A stretch of 64,000 nt of DNA, taken from NCBI GenBank assembly GCA_034440635.1, contig JAOTON010000958.1:496001-560000 (forward strand), given 5' to 3'. The position numbers and the translations under genes are program-made. How positions within the stretch are numbered: position 1 is the first letter of the stretch; every line of letters begins with the position of its first letter. This stretch comes from Lepas anatifera. Taxonomy: Eukaryota; Arthropoda; Thecostraca; Lepadidae. Below are positions 57,363 through 64,000 of this stretch, piece after piece. Below the pieces are notes generated by a model, which was not told where the DNA came from, searched no databases, and was given only the letters and a program-made list of their open reading frames with translations.

Positions 57363-57692
57363 TTAAGGTCAACATTCGAGGCCACGGAAGGTCAAAGGAA
57401 GGTGACAGGTTGACTGGAAACCCCAAAAAGGATGTCAAGCACCTCCACTGGGGCGAGGGATATAACTGTCCTGTGACATGTGACATGACCAATGCAATAT
57501 ACCAGCACTTTTGTTCATTTCTGGTCCATCAGGTCGCTCTAAAAATATGTCATCATTTATTTACTCAACCTTACGGTGCTTACCCAGATTATACGATTCA
57601 GCCATGTCAATACTGAAGGACAAAGGAAGAACAAACATTCATACCCACATTCAGCGCCAAAACCCCACAGCCGAGCTTACGGCGAAGTTTAA

Positions 57693-57755
57693 CTTGCGCA
57701 GTGGAGAGGGGTCTGGCGTCAACGCGCAGTGGAGTGGGGGGGGCAAAAGTGTCAT
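57693..57755 (+). repeat. Isolated end of a family-4-like TTAA element
   Basis: TTAA at 57689-57692 is followed by CTTGCGCAGTGGAGAGGGG and, after a short gap, ACGCGCAGTGGAGTGGGG. This resembles the left terminus at 56452. The rest of the element is not recognisable. Confidence 0.5.
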
Positions 57756-57759
57756 CGAT

Positions 57760-57935
57760 TTTCGTCGCCCCACCCAAAATTCTGATGGCATCCCCCTGAA
57801 ATGCTGTTTCCCATCCCTCCACCCACCCACGAAGCGAGTATCAGCGTCACCACCATAGAATTTTGGCGCCCACCTGATGAGTTTTGGGCGTCCAAAAATT
57901 TCCCCCACCCCGAACATATGCCCCCTCGTCAGCCA
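57760..57935 (-). repeat. Dispersed repeat shared with 49640-49800
   Basis: Contains GCGAGTATCAGCGTC, TTTTGGCGCCCACCTGAT and GCGTCCAAAAA in the same order as the other copy. Confidence 0.55.
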
Positions 57936-57939
57936 TCCT

Positions 57940-58635
57940 GGATTCGGCTATACCTCATACCCCATTGAATTAAAGCGTCAAAATTATTGTTTAGCCTTAT
58001 CTTCGAACATACAGTGGGGCGACTACGCAGTGGGGCAGATCTGTTCCTGGCACGTTTTTGCTGTCGGCTAAAACTGGAACCTAAAGCTTTGGTTTCTGTG
58101 GTCGATTATTGGGGGACACATCCTTTTCATTCCTGATGGTCGGAAGTCGGAACCAGCCAGGTCTGTGTCTTCATACGCTATACTGTGTGGTACACTACGA
58201 TGGCATGGCTAGTAACGAGGTGGACAAGTGGCAAACAGCCTTACCTTAGCGCCACCTATAACAAGGCATCGGGAGGAGCTCTGTATGCCATCCGACAGGG
58301 TGCACCTAACAGACTTCCTGAGCATTTTCGAGAGCCAAGACAAAACCGGCGGCAAATTCCATGTCAGTCATGCATGCCGGTGAATAACAAACATAGTCAT
58401 CAAAGTCTCAAGGCGGAGACATGTGACCGATAAAAAATATTTAGATAGCCTTATTTGCATCATCACGTCAGATTACTCTACAAATTGGTCGCGGGTGTAG
58501 TGAGGAGGTTATCTTCCAAATGGAGCATGACATTACTGGAAGTAAAAACCGCAAAAAATCTAGCTAGTGTGCTAAAAAAATAGATGGAACATAAGTGTGT
58601 ACTCCTTTGTGATCACACAACGCCGGTCTTAAAAC
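57940..58635. other. Gene-free stretch, nothing recognised
   Basis: No repeats or biased frames recognised. Confidence 0.4.
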
Positions 58636-58647
58636 GAGGATGAACAC

Positions 58648-59943
58648 CGGGTGGGCGCCGCTACCATTTTTTAAACCGCTACCGCTCGTCCGCTACCTTG
58701 GTAACATGAAACCGCTACCGCTACCGTACTTTTGAAAACACGAAAGCGCTACCCGCTACTCCGCTACTCCGCTCCCGCTACTTTTTAGTATAAAGCGCTA
58801 CCAAGCGCTACTCCGAAATGTCCGGTCGATCTAAATAAATTCCACGACAGCCAACTTTTATTTGTATATTGGAGCCAAGCTCAATCCATGCCCAAGCATG
58901 CACCACACAATATTCCAATCTTCTTTTTGTTGGACCTCCGCCAGTGGTTTGACCTCCAGATGTCACCTCGTGACCTAATTTGACCTGAGGTCACAAAGGT
59001 CATAAAGTGACCTTGTTGTATATCAAATGAAAGCCAGGGACAAGACAACACGATGGTGTTTGTTTCGCGCTCTAGCTTAATTAGGTCAAAGTTATTGTCA
59101 AAATACTGTTTTGATCCCTGGTGACCTTGGGTGACCATGGAAAAGTCAAAGGGCAAATATGACCTCTGGGATCCGTGAAAGGGTGTCGAAAACGCTGTTC
59201 TGAGCAGTCTGAGTATTTTCAATCATTTTTGTGGCTTTTAGATCATGATACAGCTTTTCCCATGCTTTTCCAATGGGGAGGTCGCCTCGTGACCTGACCT
59301 CAGGTCCGAAATAGAAAATCCCGGATAGGCACGTTGTAGACCCTGGAAGGGTCATGAGGTGTGAGTTTCAAATCGATTAACTTAGAATGTAGCTCTTATA
59401 GAGCTTCAAATTTGAAGTAGGTGACCTTGGTTGACCTCGCCTGGTGACCTGACCTTGGGCGACCTGTCATAAAATTTTCAGGGATGGTGGGAAATGATGA
59501 GGTGGAAATGAGCCCTCAACCACGGTGCTGCGTTTTGTCGTTTTCTGCTTTCTCGAAAAAACCTTGGGGGCATCGATGGCCCCGGTGGGGCGAGGGTTAA
59601 AACAAAAATATACTGAGCCACGGTCAATGGCCTTCGAGGATTTGCGTGATATATATTTACTCTTCCACCTTGTTGGCCTCCATTACAGCCCATGTAAATT
59701 AATTGACTATGCTACTTTTGAGGACGTTTCTACTCCAAACTCACACATGATCCCTCGTTGGCATAGACCTTGTTTTGTGTGCCAAATATTTTGAATTTAG
59801 GATACGCTTAAAAGCTGCGGGTGCGGTGCGCTTTATATTCTGGTCCGCTACCCGCTACTCCGCTACTTTTGGTAGAGTCGCTCCGCTACTCCGCTACCAT
59901 TTGGGGTCCGAGTTGCGGGTAGCGGGTGCGACTAGGCACCTTG
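58648..59943. mobile_element. hAT-like element with CGCTAC-rich arms, host of a nested TTAA element
   Basis: Flanked by ATGAACAC on both sides (58640-58647, 59944-59951). The right end read inwards, CAAGGTGCCTAGTCGCACCC, is a typical hAT-style terminus; the left end is diverged but shares the GCC and CCGCTACC blocks. Both arms consist largely of CCGCTACTCCGCTAC-type repeats, in inverted orientation relative to each other. The middle (58935-59596) is a separate TTAA-type element, so the original hAT-like element was about 630 bp. Confidence 0.75.
58935..59596. mobile_element. Truncated family-3 TTAA element nested in the hAT-like element
   Basis: Aligns from 37011 to 37696 of the full copy with many small deletions. 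It ends with CATCGATGGCCCCGGTGGGG, CGAGGG and TTAA (59597-59600). The left terminus and left TTAA are missing. One lost base turns the DR4 of the full copy into a DR3 here (AGGTCA at 58988-58993 and 58997-59002). Confidence 0.8.
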
Positions 59944-59954
59944 ATGAACACTAA

Positions 59955-60755
59955 CAGCACAGTAGTACAGAACACTACTTTATGAGCGCCAGCGCAACCA
60001 GGTAGGGCCTAATCGAAGGGACAGGAAGGGTGGCCCCAGATCGTTCCGACTTATCTCTACAATCCAGTAAAAAAGAGGCCCAGTTTTAGCCATGGGGCTT
60101 GCTTCCTCCCTCCTCCTCCCCATCCTCCAGTAATCCCCTGGCCAAAAGGATCCACCGCCTTTGTGGCCAATATATTTTTTACATTAACCAGACACCTCCA
60201 GGGCTCTTTCCGTACACACTACCGCCTGGAGAGCCGATCTGACCCCCTCCCCCTCTACGATCTCGGGAACCGGAAGTGATACGAAAAATTGAAACGGCGC
60301 TGAAAGCGCCTTACCATCCATACCATCCATACCATCTATTCTGGTCAACATCTTTTTTAGGCATCGCCTGTCACTAACGGTCAGCGAGTAGGCATTTATT
60401 CCTAGATGGCAACTGTGTACTCTTGTTTTAAGTCGAAGGATTAACGAAGTGATCATGACTGTGAAACTTACTGGTCAACGATCCTGTAGGACATTTCCCG
60501 CTTATAAGATGGACTCCAGTAGAGGCCCCCCCCCCGGACAAAAAAGTTCCCTCGCCAGTGTACGGCATGGTCTTTTAAGGTCAAAGACAGGCCACATTAT
60601 GGCCTTAACCCTAGGAATCAATAACTTTCAAGGCCATGCTGCATATAATTCGAATCCTTGATTCATGTCCATTACTATGGTATCCAATTTATGACTTTGT
60701 CCTGTCTCGTTCAAAAGTTATAGATACACACAATTTTAAAGACCGTGATATTTGG
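59955..60755. other. Gene-free stretch, nothing recognised
   Basis: The frame at 60184-60456 (minus) includes a CCATACCAT micro-repeat and no motifs. Confidence 0.4.
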
Positions 60756-60767
60756 TGACCTCTGGTG

Positions 60768-60978
60768 CGTGGCGGATCCAGGGGCGGGGGGGACAAGCAG
60801 CCCCCACGAGCTCGGGGCAAACTTGTTTTGCCCCCGATCGCCTCCTTTCCCGACCTTTTGTGTAGATTTTGTGCTCACCCACTCAACATTGTTGTGGTAT
60901 TGGGGCTTGATGAATGTTCTTGGCTTTTCCTGATTTGTGTCAAACCTACCGGCGGGTCCGTTTGTCACTTGCCACGGC
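60768..60978. mobile_element. 211-bp hAT-like MITE, right end degraded
   Basis: Left end CGTGGCGGATCCAGGGGCGG matches the CAGTGGCGGATCCAG type. CTCTGGTG flanks both sides (60760-60767, 60979-60986). The right end, TTGCCACGGC, preserves only the outer GTGGC inverted. The duplication supports a real insertion, while the family is inferred from the left end. Confidence 0.65.
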
Positions 60979-61238
60979 CTCTGGTGACCTTGGTATTGAC
61001 CCAACCGCAAAATAGTTGAAAGCGGTCAGATTTTTCGTTTTCAAGAGTTTTCCAATAATTTTCAGAAACTCGATCTAGCTATTCGAGACGCATAGTTTCA
61101 CTCTAGTTTTGACAGCCTCGTTTTAGAAAAACGGAATCGCCGCGCAATGTAAATTACATGAGTTTAGAAAACAGCATCATTCGTTGACCTGACCTGAAAT
61201 AATGCAATTTCAGTGATAAGTTTTCAAATGACTCTAAA

Positions 61239-61665
61239 TGTATGTATGTATGTATATTTCAGAACATCCTCATACAGGAGAGGCTTTTCATATTCCATAT
61301 ATTGGGTGCGGCAGGAAATAAAAAAGATAAAAGAGTAAAAATCACAAAAAAAACCTAAAGAGCAACAAAAGAAAGGCGATCACACATAAAACACCTTTAA
61401 AACAGATGCACGGTATAAACGACACTGGCACACTATTAAAAGCGTACTAACTCGCACACACACACTCACAGACCCAACATGTTTTATAGTGACTGTTTAA
61501 AGTCAGGGATACTAACGCTGTCCTTAACTTTGTCTGGCAGGGTGTTGTAATTTGAGACAGCCGTATGAGATAGCCGTGCGCTTTCCTGCGTTCGTTTTCG
61601 CACTGACGCAAATTACGCACGTGTTGACAGCTAAAGGTGCAAAGTGAAGCACGCCTCATTTAAAC
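61239..61665 (-). pseudogene. 3' terminal fragment of a non-LTR retrotransposon (minus strand)
   Basis: On the minus strand one frame ends ARLSHTAVSNYNTLPDKV, KDSVSIPDFKQSL and stop at about 61488. This is the usual C-terminal signature of LINE polymerases: a basic stretch, then NTLP, then a short FK.SL helix. Upstream the frame is broken by stops, so only the last 40 or so codons are recognisable. About 250 bp of 3' UTR-like sequence follows and ends in a TACA/ATAC tandem tract at 61239-61255, a plausible LINE 3' tail. The fragment differs from the copy at 26367-27541, so at least two LINE lineages are present. Confidence 0.75.
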
Positions 61666-61866
61666 TGATTCCGAATCATTCGCGAGAAACCGAAAAGGGT
61701 CCGAACTGACCCTCCAGGCGCGAAGGTGTAATGTCCAAGCATGAATAGGTTGCCTTTTGTCTACGGAAGTGGCCATTGAACCGTGGGTAATAAAAGTCAA
61801 GTGGGATAACAGATCCATTCTGCGGAGTACCGAGTTCTGTGAAGGCCACTCATGATTGCTTTCGAA

Positions 61867-62026
61867 CATTGTCGGATCTAGGCCGATGGTTGGGGTAAGG
61901 GGGTGGCAACAGGGTCCAAAATCGTTAAAAAAACGCAGTGTTTTGGAAGAAAATTGCCGCAAATTTTGCGATGAAGTGCGGTGGAGCAATTATATTCCCC
62001 TTCCCCCTCCCCCCAATCCGTCCCTG
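61867..62026. mobile_element. 160-bp MITE, relative of 30615-30752
   Basis: Left end CATTGTCGGATCTAGG and right end CCCAATCCGTCCCTG are imperfect inverted ends. The interior shares AATCGTTAAAAAAACG and TTTTGGAAGAAAATTGCC with the other copy. The flanks CTTTCGAA and CTTGCTAA agree at six of eight positions, consistent with a decayed target duplication. Confidence 0.6.
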
Positions 62027-62453
62027 CTTGCTAAGATAGCTTTCTTCCACCGCATATCGATTAAGACGGACTGAATTATGGCATACCCATTGTTTTTAAA
62101 CGATAAAGGCGCAGCTGCAAAGACCAAATATATAAGCTAACACGACGACACAACGCCGAAAACAGATCATTCGAAACAACAATTAGACACAACTTAGATC
62201 AATTTTCAGATTCTTGGGAGCCGTGCCCTTATACGATGCTACCATTTTCAACGACGTATTTGAAGGGCTGGGAAGCACTAACCAAAAGTAATTCGTTTTA
62301 AAGAAACTTACGCCTTTACCTGCCAGGTTCACGTCCTTTTATGCTAAAGAAACAAAAGAATAAGACAAAACACGATGTCCTAAAGAACATACACGCTTAA
62401 ACGGATGGACTGTTCTTCATTACCTCAGATTTACGTATCTTGTATAATCACAG

Positions 62454-62796
62454 GACACTCTGCAAGAGGCTGTACCAAGCGCACATTTTAATCTCCAAAT
62501 GCAGAACCTATCTGAAGCTCTTCAAAGGACCCCTCTCAGTTCCGCCTCAAAAGCTCACAGAAAGGCGGAAGTATCTCCAGGACTCATTCCAATCACACTG
62601 CACCGGCTTCCCCTTCCTCCCCATCGACTCATGCAAATCTCGGCGCCGTCGGCTTTTCACCGCAGGGAAGTTCCGCGTGGCCAGCCAGCGCAAGCTTGCG
62701 GCAATGCAATATCTGCTCTATAAATGGATCCACAGGCTTTCATCGGACCGTTTTCCGCTCGGCGATAATGTTCGAGCTCTGACACAACCTCTGTGA
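62454..62796 (+). CDS. Candidate terminal exon of an unknown gene with poly(A) signal
   Basis: TGTATAATCACAG gives a possible acceptor at 62453. The frame is then open for 113 codons to TGA at 62794-62796. It has varied, mostly C/G-ending codons and protein-like composition: LYQAHILISKCRTYLKLF, then PPQKLTERRKYLQDSF, a basic block SRRRRLFTAGKFRVASQRK, and AAMQYLLYKWIHRLSSDRF. There is no ATG until late in the frame, which fits a downstream exon. AATAAA follows at 62852-62857, about 55 bases after the stop. It could instead be the 3' end of a transposon gene. No family recognised. Confidence 0.4.
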
Positions 62797-62851
62797 CTCA
62801 CTTTGACTCATCCATGAACGCTCGGGATTCGCCACAATCAATGTAGTGGCA

Positions 62852-62857
62852 AATAAA
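62852..62857 (+). terminator. Possible polyadenylation signal AATAAA
   Basis: Lies about 55 bases after the stop of the candidate terminal exon. AATAAA is frequent by chance in AT-rich DNA, so it is meaningful only together with that exon. Confidence 0.35.
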
Positions 62858-62859
62858 TC

Positions 62860-63210
62860 CAAACCTATCCAAACCTCATTGGCAGAACAATCGCTACTAA
62901 CTGCCCGTAATGTTACTAATATTATCCATTTATTAAACTCCGATGACATGGAGAGAACCTCGGCCTGCGGCCTCGGCTTGTGCCGCTCTGGAAAGAGAGA
63001 ATCCGTTGCAATTGTACATACACATATGTTAGGCGGACAGTTCAATTAGCGGGCAAGTCGGGTCAGCAATGACAAAGCAGCAAAAACTCACTGTCGCGGC
63101 CAGAGTCAGCAGAACACTTAACATTGTTCAAATCTTCCCAGCATTAACTTTCTCTTCAGTGCACGCACAAAGAACACACTCAAGGTGAAATACCCTCAAC
63201 TCTGAGTTCT
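62860..63210. other. Gene-free stretch, nothing recognised
   Basis: No repeats or biased frames recognised. Confidence 0.35.
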
Positions 63211-63216
63211 GACGAG

Positions 63217-63350
63217 CACTGGCGGATCCAGCACTTCATTTGGGGGAGGCTTGGACTCGAGCCTCACCCACCATTGCCTCGGATCAGTCTCCGCCTATGC
63301 ATTAACTACAGGCACTTAAACATTGGGGGGTCCCTGGCCTCCCTCACATC
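63217..63350. mobile_element. hAT-like MITE, relative of 19190-19355
   Basis: Starts CACTGGCGGATCCAGCACTT. The interior shares ACTTCATTTGGGGGAG and CTCGAGCCTC with the copy at 19190. The right end (CTCACATCCACCGATACC region) is degraded and no target duplication was resolved. Confidence 0.55.
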
Positions 63351-63354
63351 CACC

Positions 63355-63800
63355 GATACCGATGCCGAAGAGGTACGAGATCACCTTCAGCTGACACAGG
63401 CCATCCTCATGCATACACGCCCAAGCATTTCCGCTGAGACAAGGCCATCCAGAGAACCACCTCACCATAAACTACAAAACAAAATCAAGCAGAAGCAGAA
63501 AGGCTAGGTTTGAGATCATTTCGGAGAAAATTCAGACTTTCTCTTCCTGATCTTCAAAAATTAATGTCAAGGCCAAAATGCTAAGCTTCCAGTGTTCAGA
63601 CAGATCTACTGTATATTTGTGTACAAACGGAAACAGTTTCTGTGAGCGATTGATTGCATCTTTTCACTCCAGTATCATATTCTCAGAAAACCATGTCTAA
63701 GATGTTTTTTCTTGAAAGGTAAAATACATTCCATAGGAAAAATATAGACATTCAAGTAGCCAAAAATGGTATCTAAAATTGATAAGCCAAGTGATAAATA
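63355..63800. other. Gene-free stretch, nothing recognised
   Basis: No repeats or biased frames recognised. Confidence 0.35.
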
Positions 63801-63807
63801 TCCTTAA

Positions 63808-64000
63808 AGGGGATGTGGCACATTCATAATGGAATTTGAACTGTGATAGCCATGTGATAGGACATGCCGAGAGATCAATATTGCATTTGTTCAAAAACTT
63901 ACCGTTCGCGGAGAAAAACGGAATAAATTCACCGCCTGTCGATACACTCCTGCCCCGGGTGATCACGTGGTATGAGACGTCTCCTTGGGAAAGTGGCGTC
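63808..64000 (-). repeat. TTAA-associated repeat with family-5 terminus, cut by the window edge
   Basis: TTAA (63804-63807) followed by AGGGGATGTGGCAC, the inverted counterpart of the GTGCCACATTYCCT-TTAA termini at 130-148 and 18662-18679. The interior differs, apart from a GCGGAGAAA-like word, so it may be a related subfamily. Confidence 0.45.

Noticed and set aside
1..64000. CRISPR array, prophage or bacterial operon
   Set aside because: No spaced direct repeats with unique spacers and no bacterial-type gene packing. The tandem arrays have no spacers, and the base content and repeats are those of an animal nuclear genome.
1..64000. LTR retrotransposon or endogenous retrovirus
   Set aside because: No pair of long direct repeats with TG...CA ends and no gag, protease or integrase motifs were seen. 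The only polymerase remnants are of the non-LTR type.

Overview
This window reads as gene-poor nuclear DNA of a metazoan, most likely an invertebrate with a large, repeat-rich genome. The evidence is the lack of any long intact reading frame, stop codons everywhere in all frames, abundant microsatellites, a 43-bp satellite, a 30-bp minisatellite, tRNA-derived SINEs, fragments of non-LTR retrotransposons, and many small DNA transposons whose inverted ends and target-site duplications can be read directly. There is no operon structure, CRISPR array, rRNA or intact tRNA gene. The species cannot be named from the sequence.

Layout. 0-5 kb: end of a TTAA-type repeat, a complete 1.25-kb hAT-like element (1575-2824, perfect 8-bp target duplication) with an internal 133-bp tandem duplication, and a cluster of an 11-bp motif. 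5-16 kb: mostly unique AT-rich DNA, two SINEs (10.6-10.8 kb, 11.5-11.7 kb) and a GC-rich 65-bp repeat (14.07-14.33 kb). 16-20 kb: CT microsatellites, a candidate exon, a 12-copy 30-bp minisatellite and a nested pair of small transposons. 20-30 kb: CpG-rich patches and a broken reverse transcriptase (26.37-27.54 kb) followed by a SINE. 30-40 kb: CRE-containing tandem repeat, TTAA-flanked elements, a hAT-like MITE with perfect 8-bp duplication (34941-35328), and the 43-bp satellite (38.2-39.06 kb). 40-52 kb: candidate exons, two related hAT-like MITEs in opposite orientation (44916-45216, 49868-50123), another TTAA element and an (ACTC)n array. 52-64 kb: second copy of the 1.25-kb element broken by an insertion, a TTAA element packed with nuclear-receptor-like half-sites (56452-57362), a hAT-like element carrying a nested TTAA element (58648-59943), the 3' end of another non-LTR polymerase frame, and a candidate terminal exon near 62.5 kb.

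Host genes. No complete gene can be supported. Several short GC-rich open stretches bounded by plausible AG/GT signals (16694-16802, 39311-39378, 40413-40609, 43220-43392 minus, 48456-48855, 50490-50601, 62454-62796) may be exons of genes with large introns; all are low-confidence.

The most notable signal is a set of TTAA-flanked, non-coding elements (33133-34197, 36677-37696, 46153-47162, 56452-57362, 58935-59596) whose interiors are arrays of AGGTCA/TGACCT. These form DR0, DR1, DR3, DR4, ER1, ER4 and IR5 arrangements, and one element holds seven perfect 9-bp TCAAGGTCA sites, the known FTZ-F1/SF-1/ERR extended half-site. They may be transposons that spread nuclear-receptor binding sites, or the motif may serve the transposon itself.
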